A stretch of DNA of 11,200 nucleotides from DATDVD01 sp035290065 (GCA_035290065.1 DATDVD010000139.1:1-11200); one strand, 5' to 3'; positions 1-6,989 are shown, counted from the first letter of the stretch. Numbers and translations: made by a program. The notes: generated by a model not told the origin, from the letters alone.

Positions 1-73
1 CCGTGGTCTGCCCAGAAACGTGACACCTAGTTTATCATTGGGCACGGACGGGCAGACCACGGTCTGCCCCTAC
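1..73 (+). repeat. BIME-like composite palindromic repeat, copy 1 (cut at left window edge)
   Basis: The copy begins inside its left hairpin: bases 1-13 are the 3' part of a palindrome ending GGTCTGCCC. A linker of about 36 nt (14-49) follows, then a right hairpin GGGCAGACCACGGTCTGCCC at 50-69 (9-bp arms, AC centre) with CTAC at its foot (70-73). The right hairpin plus CTAC is identical over 24 nt to those at 7092-7115 and 9814-9837. The linker is about 5 nt longer than in the other copies and more diverged, yet still alignable. It lies just upstream of phhA. REP/BIME identity is inferred from architecture. Confidence 0.85.
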
Positions 74-103
74 AATAAACAAGCATTCCTCTGTAATACA
101 TTT

Positions 104-109
104 TATACT
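104..109 (+). promoter_or_regulatory. possible -10 element of the phhA promoter
   Basis: TATACT lies 34 bp before the phhA start in an AT-rich stretch, one base from the sigma70 consensus TATAAT. No convincing -35 hexamer occurs 16-18 bp upstream (around 80-87), so this is a weak or activator-dependent candidate. A modest ribosome site, AGGCG at 132-136, follows 7 bp before the ATG. Confidence 0.3.
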
Positions 110-143
110 TTCCTCCTAACATAGATAAAACAGGCGAAACACC

Positions 144-947
144 ATGCAAACGACACTGTACGTGGCTAAAACACCCGACGAAAAGGGAATAGTGCCTTAC
201 ACAAAGACTGAAAATACCGTCTGGAAAACGTTATATCACCGGCAAATTGAACTCATTAAAAACCGTGCCTGCAAAGAATATTTAGAAGGTATTAAAATCT
301 TAGGCTTAAATGCGGACGAAATTCCACAGTGTCCTCAAGTTTCCCAAAAAATGCACACTGTCACCGGCTGGGGAGTAGCACCGGTAAAGGCGTTAATCTC
401 ATTTGAAGAATTTTTTGATTTATTAGCGAATAAAAAATTTCCAGCCGCTACCTTTATTCGTCGCCCAGAAGAAATGGATTATCTAAAAGAGCCGGATATT
501 TTTCACGAAATCTTTGGCCACTGTCCATTATTAGCCAATCAAAATTTTGCTAACTTTACACAAGCCGTTGGAAAACTCGGAAAAACACTAAAAAAAGAAG
601 ATCATCCGTTTCTCGCCCGATTATATTGGTTTACCGTGGAATTTGGTTTAATCCAAACACCAGCGGGATTGCGAATTTATGGTGGCGGCATTTTATCGTC
701 TAAAACAGAATCGGTGTATGCCTTAGAAAGCCCTATTCCCAAACGAAAACCGCTTGATTTATTAACGGCCTTACGCATGCCATATCGATATGATGAATTG
801 CAAAAAACCTATTTTATTATTAACAGTTTTGAAGAGCTGTATGGTTTAATGGATGAAGATTTACCTGCTTTATTTAAAAAAGTGCGTGAATTAGGTATGC
901 TACCAAACCCCCATGAGGCCCCTGCTCACGATACGAGGAGTTGTTAA
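144..947 (+). CDS. phhA: phenylalanine 4-monooxygenase (phenylalanine hydroxylase)
   Basis: Iron- and tetrahydropterin-dependent hydroxylase converting L-phenylalanine to L-tyrosine with O2 in the cytoplasm (aromatic amino acid hydroxylase family). The 267-residue protein has the usual length of single-domain bacterial enzymes, with no regulatory ACT domain. Iron ligands are visible: His121 and His126 in DIFHEIFGHCP, and Glu166 in WFTVEFGL. The pterin/substrate region includes TGWGVAPV (74-81) and RIYGGGILSS (177-186). The next gene encodes the pterin recycling enzyme and starts 2 bp after this stop, so the two form a functional operon. In Legionella this enzyme feeds homogentisate-derived pigment formation; whether that applies here is unknown. 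A repeat element sits immediately upstream. Confidence 0.97.
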   Translation: MQTTLYVAKTPDEKGIVPYTKTENTVWKTLYHRQIELIKNRACKEYLEGIKILGLNADEIPQCPQVSQKMHTVTGWGVAPVKALISFEEFFDLLANKKFPAATFIRRPEEMDYLKEPDIFHEIFGHCPLLANQNFANFTQAVGKLGKTLKKEDHPFLARLYWFTVEFGLIQTPAGLRIYGGGILSSKTESVYALESPIPKRKPLDLLTALRMPYRYDELQKTYFIINSFEELYGLMDEDLPALFKKVRELGMLPNPHEAPAHDTRSC

Positions 948-948
948 T

Positions 949-1278
949 ATGAGCGATCTACACGAACATCACTGTAAAGCATGCGAAGCGGGCATTCCGC
1001 CGTTGGATGAAACAAAAATAAAAGCCTATTTAAAGCAATGTCCGGAATGGAATGTATCTCCCAACAAAAAATCCATCACACGACGTTTTACATTTAAAGG
1101 TTTTACCAAAACGATAGAATTCGTTAATAAAGTCGCAGACATCGCCAAGGCCGAAGGCCATCATCCGGATATGAACGTGGGCTATAATTATTGTGAAATC
1201 CATTATACCACCCACGCCATTGACGGCCTAAGCGACAACGACTTCATCTGCGCTGCCAAAATAAATCAACTTCTATAA
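949..1278 (+). CDS. phhB: pterin-4a-carbinolamine dehydratase
   Basis: Dehydrates 4a-hydroxytetrahydropterin made by phenylalanine hydroxylase, the first step in regenerating the reduced pterin cofactor. The 109-residue product is typical of the PCD/DCoH family. The active-site signature is present: His71-His72-Pro73 in AEGHHPDMNV, the third histidine His89 in YTTHAIDGLS, and Asp98 in the LSDND segment. The start at 949 is preferred over the in-frame ATG at 913 because GAGGAG (935-940) lies 8 bp upstream and the 913 start would overlap phhA and add 12 non-family residues. The N-terminus (HEHHCKACEAG) carries a Cys/His cluster often seen in bacterial PhhB. It is translated right behind phhA. 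Confidence 0.96.
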   Translation: MSDLHEHHCKACEAGIPPLDETKIKAYLKQCPEWNVSPNKKSITRRFTFKGFTKTIEFVNKVADIAKAEGHHPDMNVGYNYCEIHYTTHAIDGLSDNDFICAAKINQLL

Positions 1279-1298
1279 TGCAGCCCCTATATTAAACA

Positions 1299-1366
1299 GT
1301 AGGGGCAGCCAAAGTCTGCCCAAAACCCGGCACAAGATTTATTATGAAGAGCAGAAGCACGGTATG
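1299..1366 (+). repeat. BIME-like composite repeat, copy 2 (right hairpin decayed)
   Basis: The left hairpin is intact: GTAG at 1299-1302 followed by GGGCAGCCAAAGTCTGCCC at 1303-1321. This hairpin is the exact reverse complement of the right hairpin of copy 5 (9941-9959). The linker from 1322 shares GCACAAGATTTA exactly with copy 3 read on its minus strand. A right hairpin is only faintly recognisable near 1349-1366 (GCAGA...CACGGT...TG), so the element looks partly eroded. The right boundary is approximate. Confidence 0.7.
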
Positions 1367-1395
1367 GGAAGCACGATTGTAGAGATTCTTAAAAT

Positions 1396-1418
1396 ACTCT
1401 TGGCAAAAGAGTTTATTT
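1396..1418. terminator. weak hairpin, possible bidirectional terminator
   Basis: ACTCTT (1396-1401) and AAGAGT (1407-1412) form a 6-bp stem with the 5-nt loop GGCAA, followed by TTATTT and preceded by AAAAT. It could end phhAB transcription from the left, and on the minus strand it directly follows the stop of the helix-turn-helix remnant. The stem is short and GC-poor, so termination efficiency is doubtful. Confidence 0.3.
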
Positions 1419-1610
1419 AAATACCAATCGTACATGGCAGTTTAACAAAGCAAAAATATGGGCAATTGTTGCCAAAGTCAAATTAGCTTGGCCTCGCTGA
1501 ATACGAGCCAATTGGGTTGGGCTCATGGCTAATCGCCGCGTTAACGCCTTAAAGAACCTATCATGCTTCTTTCCCCTAAAAACCCCGTGTTTTAATCCCC
1601 TTGCCCCAAT
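1413..1610 (-). pseudogene. remnant of an XRE/Cro-C1-type helix-turn-helix gene
   Basis: Minus-strand translation, stop codon at 1413-1415, gives MSPTQLARIQRGQANLTLAT from the ATG at 1524-1526, continuing IAHIFALLNCH and ending VRLVFK. This matches the recognition helix and following turn of XRE-family DNA-binding domains (pattern S..QLARI.RG..N.TL.TI..I..AL). The frame stays open upstream to 1610 and reads LTRRLA just before the ATG, but has no start codon there and no ribosome site. A nearby ATG at 1562-1564, preceded by GGGGAAAGAAGC, is in another frame and would need a frameshift to join. The most economical reading is a decayed regulator, possibly a toxin-antitoxin or phage-type repressor; a short functional peptide cannot be excluded. 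Family assignment is moderate, pseudogene status inferred. Confidence 0.55.
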
Positions 1611-1658
1611 TTATTCTTCTTCACATTTCAGTTAAGATATCTTCCTCCAATGAATCAC

Positions 1659-1662
1659 GAGG
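1659..1662 (+). promoter_or_regulatory. ribosome binding site deciding the yebC start
   Basis: GAGG sits 5 bp before the ATG at 1668. It supports that start over the in-frame ATG at 1650, which has only a pyrimidine-rich leader (CTTCCTCCA) and would add six residues before the conserved MAGHSKW. Confidence 0.7.
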
Positions 1663-1667
1663 TAGAT

Positions 1668-2414
1668 ATGGCTGGACACAGTAAGTGGGCGAATATTAAG
1701 CATAAAAAAGCGAAGGTGGATGCTCAGCGCGGTAAAATTTTTACGAAATTAATTCGAGAAATTACAGTCGCCGCCCGCAAAGGGGGAGCAGACCCTACTA
1801 CCAATTCTTGGCTCCGTTTAGCCATTGATAAAGCGCGCATTCAAAACATGAAAGGTGATACCATTGAAAAAGCTATCCAACGAGGCGCCGGTGCCGGCGA
1901 TGCGGATAACATGATGGAAGTCACCTATGAGGGATACGGTCCCGGGGGTGTCGCGGTGCTAGTGGAATGTGTAACGGATAATAAAAATCGAACCGTTGCA
2001 GAAGTTCGTCATGCATTTTCTAAAGCCGGCGGTAATTTAGGTACGGATGGTTCTGTGGCGTACTTATTTACCAAGCAAGGGTTGATTCATTTTGAAAAAG
2101 GAGTGAATGAAGACTCCTTGATGGAAGCAGCGATTGAAGCCGGCGCTGACGATGTGGCTCCGCAAGACGATGGCTCTATGGATGTTATGACCCAACCGCC
2201 TATGTTGATGGATATTAAAGACGCCTTAGAAGCGAAGGGCTTGAAAGCCGAACATGCGCAAGTGATTATGGCAGCCACGATAGAAGTACGATTGGATGAT
2301 CCTCAAAAAGCCGAGCAAATGATCCGACTCAATGAATTATTGGAAGAATTAGACGATGTGCAAAACGTCCACTCCAATGCCAATATTCCCGATGAAGTGT
2401 TAGAAAAACTATAA
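1668..2414 (+). CDS. yebC: YebC/PmpR family protein
   Basis: Cytoplasmic YebC-family protein of 248 residues, the normal length. The N-terminus MAGHSKWANIKHKKAKVDAQ is the family hallmark and fixes the start. Further conserved blocks are GKIFTKLIREI (23-33 of this start), YEGYGPGGVAV, VAEVRHAFSKAGGNLGTDGSVAYLF and the C-terminal DVQNVHSNANIP. The family was long annotated as transcriptional regulators; more recent work links members to translation of difficult peptide stretches, so a firm role should not be assumed. It lies upstream of ruvC, as in many Gammaproteobacteria, separated by 93 bp, so it may share or precede the ruv transcript. Confidence 0.95.
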   Translation: MAGHSKWANIKHKKAKVDAQRGKIFTKLIREITVAARKGGADPTTNSWLRLAIDKARIQNMKGDTIEKAIQRGAGAGDADNMMEVTYEGYGPGGVAVLVECVTDNKNRTVAEVRHAFSKAGGNLGTDGSVAYLFTKQGLIHFEKGVNEDSLMEAAIEAGADDVAPQDDGSMDVMTQPPMLMDIKDALEAKGLKAEHAQVIMAATIEVRLDDPQKAEQMIRLNELLEELDDVQNVHSNANIPDEVLEKL

Positions 2415-2507
2415 GGTGGCTTGGACTAAGGCGAGTTAACCATTCAGGGGGAGAAAGAGCTCTGTTTAAGCCAAGGAATTTCTCTTATTTTAAAGGACAA
2501 ACGTAAC

Positions 2508-3026
2508 ATGCTCACTCTATTAGGCATCGACCCCGGCTCCCGCATCACCGGCTATGGAATTATTTGGATTAAAGGTTCACAACAAGGTTGCATTACGTTT
2601 GGGCATATCAAAACACCGGAGGAAGCTTCCGTGGCGGAACGTCTTCACACCATTTTTGAACAGCTCAGTCGCATTATTCAAGAATATCAACCCTCGGAAG
2701 CAGCCATTGAGCAGGTATTTCTCGCCCACAATGCCCAATCCGCTTTAAAATTAGGCCAAGCGCGAGGAGCGGCACTCGTAGCATTGGCCCATCATAGGCT
2801 TTCCGTCAGTGAATATGCAGCCCGCGCGATTAAACAAGCGGTGGTGGGTTATGGAGCCTCCAGCAAAGAACAAGTTCAACAGATGGTGCGTTCCCTGCTA
2901 CAATTAAAAAATAAAGTGCCGCCCGATGCAGCCGATGCGCTGGCCATTGCGTTGTGTCACGCCAATAGTCGTTTGTTAAACGAGCGGCTTAAAAAAGCCC
3001 AAACGACAGCAGGAGAAGGAAGTTGA
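2508..3026 (+). CDS. ruvC: crossover junction endodeoxyribonuclease RuvC
   Basis: Resolves Holliday junctions by symmetric strand nicking, working with RuvAB on recombination intermediates. The 172-residue product matches the family length. The four acidic catalytic residues are visible: Asp8 (LGIDPGSR), Glu68 (AAIEQVF), and Asp140 and Asp143 (PPDAADALA). The start has AAGGA at 2493-2497, 10 bp upstream. The stop overlaps the ruvA start by 4 bp (TTGA), which implies translational coupling. The 93-bp leader back to yebC (2415-2507) shows no clear terminator or strong promoter. Confidence 0.97.
   Translation: MLTLLGIDPGSRITGYGIIWIKGSQQGCITFGHIKTPEEASVAERLHTIFEQLSRIIQEYQPSEAAIEQVFLAHNAQSALKLGQARGAALVALAHHRLSVSEYAARAIKQAVVGYGASSKEQVQQMVRSLLQLKNKVPPDAADALAIALCHANSRLLNERLKKAQTTAGEGS
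3011..3020 (+). promoter_or_regulatory. ribosome binding site for the TTG start of ruvA
   Basis: AGGAGAAGGA, a strong purine-rich ribosome site, lies inside the 3' end of ruvC a few bases before the TTG at 3023. Because translation from this TTG gives MIGRLKG, the nearly invariant RuvA N-terminus, the non-ATG start is well supported. Confidence 0.8.
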
Positions 3027-3601
3027 TTGGACGATTAAAAGGTATTGTGATGACTAAACGTCCACCCGAATTATTGCTGGACGTGAATGGTGTGGGTTAT
3101 GAAGTATTGGCACCCATGACCACTTTTTATGTCCTACCGGAAGAAGGCCAACCCATCGTATTATTAACGCATTTAGTGGTGCGTGAAGATGCGCATCAAT
3201 TATTTGGTTTTCACAATGAATCGTCTCGCTATTTATTTCGAACACTGATTAAAGTAAGCGGCATCGGACCTAAATTAGCGTTGGCGATTTTATCCGGTAT
3301 GGAAACAGATCAATTAGTGCATTATATTCAGTCAGGCAATAGTGCAGCCCTCACGCATATTCCTGGCATTGGAAAAAAAACAGCTGAGCGATTGATCATT
3401 GAAACGCGGGATCGATTAAAAGAATGGGCAATGACCTGTTCGGTGAGGGGGCCTGTGAATAATAAAATGGAAGATGCGATCAGTGCCTTGATGGCGCTAG
3501 GCTATAAGCCCCATGATGCCAAACGGGTGGTCATGAAAATTGGAAAAGAAACGAATACCACCGAAGAATTAATACGGTTGGCACTGCAGGAGATACGTTA
3601 A
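3023..3601 (+). CDS. ruvA: Holliday junction branch migration protein RuvA
   Basis: Binds the four-way junction as a tetramer and loads the RuvB motor. The 192-residue protein starts with TTG, and its first codon overlaps the ruvC stop. Domain I (about 1-65) is the OB-fold with the acidic pin Glu55-Asp56 in VVREDAHQLFGF, the same positions as in E. coli. Domain II (about 66-140) has two helix-hairpin-helix motifs: VSGIGPKLA (78-86) and IPGIGKKTA (113-121). Domain III (about 147-192) is the RuvB-contacting module, MEDAISALMALGYKPHDAKR. The linker between II and III is short. ruvB follows after 2 bp. Confidence 0.97.
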   Translation: MIGRLKGIVMTKRPPELLLDVNGVGYEVLAPMTTFYVLPEEGQPIVLLTHLVVREDAHQLFGFHNESSRYLFRTLIKVSGIGPKLALAILSGMETDQLVHYIQSGNSAALTHIPGIGKKTAERLIIETRDRLKEWAMTCSVRGPVNNKMEDAISALMALGYKPHDAKRVVMKIGKETNTTEELIRLALQEIR

Positions 3602-3603
3602 AG

Positions 3604-4647
3604 ATGGACTTAAATGAACGAATGATTACGACACATTCTACTTCTGATGATCCAACGATGGAAACCACTATCCGTCCTCGCCTCCTACAGGAATACATCG
3701 GGCAAAAAGTGGTGCGCGAGAAAATGGAAATTTTTATTGAAGCCGCGAAACAACGTTCGGAAGCGCTTGATCATGTGTTAATCTTCGGACCCCCGGGCTT
3801 AGGTAAAACTACTCTTGCCAATATTATTGCACACGAATTAAATGTAAATTTAAAACAAACGTCTGGGCCTGTATTAGAGAAAGCCGGCGATCTCGCCGCT
3901 ATTCTAACTAATTTAGAAGAAAACGATGTGCTGTTTATTGATGAAATTCATCGATTAAGTCCCGTGGTGGAAGAAATTCTTTATCCCGCCATGGAGGATT
4001 ACAAGTTGGATATTATAATCGGCGAAGGACCTTCGGCACGTTCGATTAAATTGGATTTACCACCGTTTACCTTAGTAGGTGCCACCACACGCGCTGGCCT
4101 TCTGACTTCCCCTTTGCGAGATCGATTTGGTATTGTAGAGCGATTGGAATTTTATACCCTCGAGGAATTAACCCATATTATTACACGCTCTGCTAAAATT
4201 TTATCCATTGCAATGGAGGCAGAAGGTGCCATAGAAATCGCCAAACGTTCTCGCGGAACCCCACGGATTGCTAACCGCTTATTACGACGTGTGCGTGATT
4301 ATGCACAAGTAAAAGCACAAGGCGCTATTACACAATCGGTAGCCCATGCAGCATTAAATCTATTAAATGTCGATCAAAAAGGATTTGATACATTAGATAG
4401 GAAATATTTAGAAACTCTTTTACAAAAATTCCAAGGCGGGCCGGTCGGTATTGATAGTTTAGCGGCGGCTGTCAGTGAAGAACGCGGTACGATCGAAGAT
4501 ATTTTAGAACCCTATTTGATTCAAGAAGGTTACGTAATGCGAACGGCGCGGGGGCGCATTGCTACTGCCCTTGCGTATAGTCATTTGGGTTTAAAAACGC
4601 CTCGCTCGATTAGCACGTTACAAGAAAATTTGGATCTCACCGAATGA
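3604..4647 (+). CDS. ruvB: Holliday junction branch migration ATPase RuvB
   Basis: AAA+ hexameric motor that drives branch migration with RuvA. The 347-residue product is about ten residues longer than E. coli RuvB, mostly at the C-terminal tail (after SHLGLKTP). Visible motifs: Walker A GPPGLGKTT (62-70), Walker B LFIDEIHR (110-117), sensor 1 region GATTRAG (159-165), arginine finger region LRDRFGI (171-177), and sensor 2 RGTPRIANRLLRR. The C-terminal winged-helix segment ends around ILEPYLIQEGYVMRTARGR. CAGGAG (3587-3592), within ruvA, precedes the ATG by 11 bp. The stop overlaps the ybgC start by 4 bp (ATGA). Confidence 0.98.
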   Translation: MDLNERMITTHSTSDDPTMETTIRPRLLQEYIGQKVVREKMEIFIEAAKQRSEALDHVLIFGPPGLGKTTLANIIAHELNVNLKQTSGPVLEKAGDLAAILTNLEENDVLFIDEIHRLSPVVEEILYPAMEDYKLDIIIGEGPSARSIKLDLPPFTLVGATTRAGLLTSPLRDRFGIVERLEFYTLEELTHIITRSAKILSIAMEAEGAIEIAKRSRGTPRIANRLLRRVRDYAQVKAQGAITQSVAHAALNLLNVDQKGFDTLDRKYLETLLQKFQGGPVGIDSLAAAVSEERGTIEDILEPYLIQEGYVMRTARGRIATALAYSHLGLKTPRSISTLQENLDLTE

Positions 4648-5051
4648 ATCCTTTCCGTATAACCCTTACCGTTTATACCGAAGACACTGATTATGGCGGC
4701 GTGGTGTATCATCCTAATTATTTTAAATACATGGAACGTGCGCGCACCGAATGGTTAAATCATATAGGTTATTCCTTAGCAAAACTGGCGGATGAGCATA
4801 TTTTATTTGTTCTTCGATTGGCAACACTGGAATTTATCAAGCCCGCAAAATTAAATGACATTCTACAGGTAACGTGTAGAATTTCTGACAACACACGTAC
4901 CCAACTCTGGTTTGAGCAATCCATTACCAGACAGGAAGCACCTGAAACTCTACTGACGTTGGGGAAAATACAACTGGTTTGTATTAATACAGATTTTAAA
5001 CCCATTCGCATTCCGGAAGGAATCTTGGAGGCCTCTTACCATGCACGCTAA
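4644..5051 (+). CDS. ybgC: YbgC-type hotdog acyl-CoA thioesterase
   Basis: Small cytoplasmic thioesterase of the 4-hydroxybenzoyl-CoA thioesterase/YbgC family, 135 residues, normal length. The signature at the N-terminus is YTEDTDYGGVVYHPNYFKYM, with catalytic Asp16 in DTDYGG, followed by His23 and ERARTEWL. The family hydrolyses acyl-CoA substrates, and E. coli YbgC has been linked to acyl carrier protein and phospholipid enzymes; the substrate here is unknown. It starts within the ruvB stop and its last 11 bp are shared with tolQ. Linkage to tolQR is the usual gammaproteobacterial arrangement. Confidence 0.95.
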   Translation: MNPFRITLTVYTEDTDYGGVVYHPNYFKYMERARTEWLNHIGYSLAKLADEHILFVLRLATLEFIKPAKLNDILQVTCRISDNTRTQLWFEQSITRQEAPETLLTLGKIQLVCINTDFKPIRIPEGILEASYHAR

Positions 5052-5733
5052 TGTTTCCTTATGGAGTTTTATTGCCGATGCCGGCTTATTAGTCAAAACC
5101 GTTTTACTGATTTTATTTTGCGCGTCTATTTTTTCGTGGAGCTTAATTCTTCAGCGTCTGAGCCTGTTAAAACAATTAAAACAATCGATGCGAACGTTTG
5201 AAAAAACTTTTTGGTCCGGCGTTAATTTAAATGAGTTATTTGAACGGCTAAAACCCCATAAAGCTACCTTAGAGGGTTATGAATCAATTTTTTATTCGGG
5301 ATTTTTAGAGTTCAATCGACTTTATCAAAAAAATGCCGATCCTACCAAAGTAATGATCACAACAGAACGCGCAATGGATATCGCTATTGAACGTGAAATA
5401 AATCGATTGGAAAATAAATTGACGTACCTTGCTACTATTGGTTCTACCAGCCCTTACGTCGGTTTATTTGGTACGGTCTGGGGAATTATGACCTCTTTTC
5501 GATCGTTAGCTCATGTTCAACAAGCCACTATTGCAATGGTAGCACCGGGTATTTCAGAAGCCTTAATTGCCACCGCAGTCGGTTTATTTGCCGCCATTCC
5601 AGCTACTATTGCGTATAATTACTTTACCAACCAGTTAGAACACATTGAACGCTATTACGATATGTTTGGAAAAGAATTTGCTAACTTTTTATACCGAAAA
5701 ATGGCTGTTACCACCGCCACTCCAGGGGAATAA
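5041..5733 (+). CDS. tolQ: Tol-Pal system proton channel subunit TolQ
   Basis: Inner-membrane protein that with TolR couples the proton-motive force to outer-membrane constriction during division (MotA/TolQ/ExbB family). The 230-residue protein has three predicted membrane helices: about 17-40, 128-153 and 167-194. A large cytoplasmic loop lies between the first two. The conserved core is GSTSPYVGLFGTVWGIM (134-150), followed by PGISEALIATAVGL (169-182). GGAGG at 5027-5031, inside ybgC, precedes the ATG by 9 bp, so translation is coupled. Its stop shares one base with the tolR ATG. Confidence 0.97.
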   Translation: MHANVSLWSFIADAGLLVKTVLLILFCASIFSWSLILQRLSLLKQLKQSMRTFEKTFWSGVNLNELFERLKPHKATLEGYESIFYSGFLEFNRLYQKNADPTKVMITTERAMDIAIEREINRLENKLTYLATIGSTSPYVGLFGTVWGIMTSFRSLAHVQQATIAMVAPGISEALIATAVGLFAAIPATIAYNYFTNQLEHIERYYDMFGKEFANFLYRKMAVTTATPGE

Positions 5734-6167
5734 TGATTAGAAAGAAACGAAAACCTCTCGCCGAAATCAATGTGGTGCCCTACATCGACGTAATGCTGGT
5801 ATTACTCGTGATTTTTATGGTGACCACCCCTTTGATGACGGAAGGAGTGAAAGTCAATTTACCTCAAACACACGCACGTACCATTGATTCTAAAGAACAG
5901 CAGCCTATTATTGTGACCGTAACACGAGATGGCGAATTTTATCTTAATATTGGAAAAGACCCAAAAATCCCTTTAACGGCAGATGCACTGACACAAACGG
6001 TGCTGTATGCTTTAAAAACTAACCAAAATTCTAACGAACGCGATGTGTATATCAAAGGAGATCGAGCAGCGACCTACGAACAAGTCGTTAAAGCCATGGT
6101 TTTATTACAACAAGCTGGCATTGAAAAAATTGGTTTAGTTACCGATCAGGTACTCCCGTCTTCGTAA
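5733..6167 (+). CDS. tolR: Tol-Pal system protein TolR
   Basis: Inner-membrane partner of TolQ (ExbD/TolR family), 144 residues. A short basic cytoplasmic N-terminus (MIRKKRKPLAEINVVPYID) leads into a single membrane helix at about 18-36, with the essential proton-path aspartate Asp19 at its start. A periplasmic domain of about 105 residues follows. AGGGGA (5724-5729) and the one-base overlap with tolQ indicate coupled translation. Unusually, no tolA follows: the next gene is on the opposite strand and overlaps the last 29 bp. Confidence 0.96.
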   Translation: MIRKKRKPLAEINVVPYIDVMLVLLVIFMVTTPLMTEGVKVNLPQTHARTIDSKEQQPIIVTVTRDGEFYLNIGKDPKIPLTADALTQTVLYALKTNQNSNERDVYIKGDRAATYEQVVKAMVLLQQAGIEKIGLVTDQVLPSS

Positions 6168-6960
6168 CGTGTGCCACCATGGCTCCAAACAAAATAATCA
6201 TCCAACAAATATAAAGCCATAAAAGAAAAATCGGAATCGCCGCCAGTGCACCATAAATCAAATGATAAGTGGGCATCATTTCCAAATACACCGCAAAGCC
6301 ATGTTTAGCGCCTTCAAATAATAACGCCGTGATCAACCCACCCATCACTGCAGATTTAAAAGGCACTTTACAACGAGGCAATATCCAATTAAATAAAGTA
6401 AAGGTAGCAAAACTTAATAAAAAAGGCGCTACTAACAATCCCCCACTTTTTACATAGGGAAAATTGCCAACATCCACAATCCATTTAAGCGAAAATAAAT
6501 AGGCACTGATGATAATACCCACTCCTAAGAAAATCGGCGTTAAAATCACAATAACCATGTAGATTAAAAAAGAACGAATATAGTGCGTATCCACATGGTG
6601 ATCCCAAATTTCATTAAAGGCCGCACTCATGTTGTACACTAAAATAACGGACGTAATAAATAAGAAAATAACATTCGTCCACGATAATCGATCTAAATTC
6701 CTGACAAAGTGAGTCATTTGATCCAAAATAGCATCGGCTGACCCGGAGACAAAATTAGCAACCACAAAATTTTTCACTGCTTGTCCCATACCTCGGAACC
6801 AAGGAATTTTTGAAAAAATGGTCACACACACCATGGCAACGGGCACTAAGGATAACAGCGTGGTATACACCAGTGCCGCCGCTCGAGAGCTCACCCCATC
6901 ATTATAAAATCGCTTCAGTAAATGAAAAACAACTTGCCCCGCCTGCCGCATAGCTTGCAT
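6139..6960 (-). CDS. YihY/BrkB family inner-membrane protein
   Basis: Integral membrane protein of 273 residues, formerly misannotated in this family as ribonuclease BN. About six membrane helices are visible: 28-50, 95-112, 131-156, 173-194, 203-221 and 234-264. Family marks include FYNDGVSSRAAALVYTTLLSLVP (18-40), FNEIWD (115-120) and the C-terminal YGALAAIPIFLLWLYI (236-251). The molecular function is not established; transport or envelope roles have been proposed for relatives. The start at 6960 has AAAGGG about 6 bp upstream on the minus strand; the internal Met4 is an alternative. Its 3' end runs 29 bp into tolR, convergently, with no room for a separate terminator. Confidence 0.9.
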   Translation of the reverse strand: MQAMRQAGQVVFHLLKRFYNDGVSSRAAALVYTTLLSLVPVAMVCVTIFSKIPWFRGMGQAVKNFVVANFVSGSADAILDQMTHFVRNLDRLSWTNVIFLFITSVILVYNMSAAFNEIWDHHVDTHYIRSFLIYMVIVILTPIFLGVGIIISAYLFSLKWIVDVGNFPYVKSGGLLVAPFLLSFATFTLFNWILPRCKVPFKSAVMGGLITALLFEGAKHGFAVYLEMMPTYHLIYGALAAIPIFLLWLYICWMIILFGAMVAHVTKTGVPDR

Positions 6961-6989
6961 ATCAAACCCTTTTCTTTATGACTCAGAAT

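Larger units (their letters stand above)
1279..1667. other. 389-bp intergenic region between phhB and yebC
   Basis: It holds, in order: a hairpin-like inverted repeat just after phhB (GCAGCCCCTA at 1280-1289 against TAGGGGCAGC at 1300-1309, one A-A mismatch); repeat copy 2 (1299-1366); a short AT-flanked hairpin (1396-1412); a minus-strand helix-turn-helix remnant (1413-1610); and an AT-rich stretch before yebC with a weak promoter-like pair (TTTATT 1610-1615, 17-bp gap, TAAGAT 1633-1638). The remnant and the decayed repeat suggest that this gap is an old insertion or deletion site. Confidence 0.6.

Noticed and set aside
913..948. Earlier ATG for phhB
   Set aside because: It lies inside phhA and lacks a ribosome site, while the ATG at 949 has GAGGAG at a proper distance.
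1650..1667. Earlier ATG for yebC
   Set aside because: It adds six residues before the conserved MAGHSKW N-terminus, while GAGG at 1659-1662 serves the ATG at 1668.
2415..2507. Terminator or promoter between yebC and ruvC
   Set aside because: No stable hairpin with a T-run and no convincing -35/-10 pair were seen; only the ruvC ribosome site is supported.
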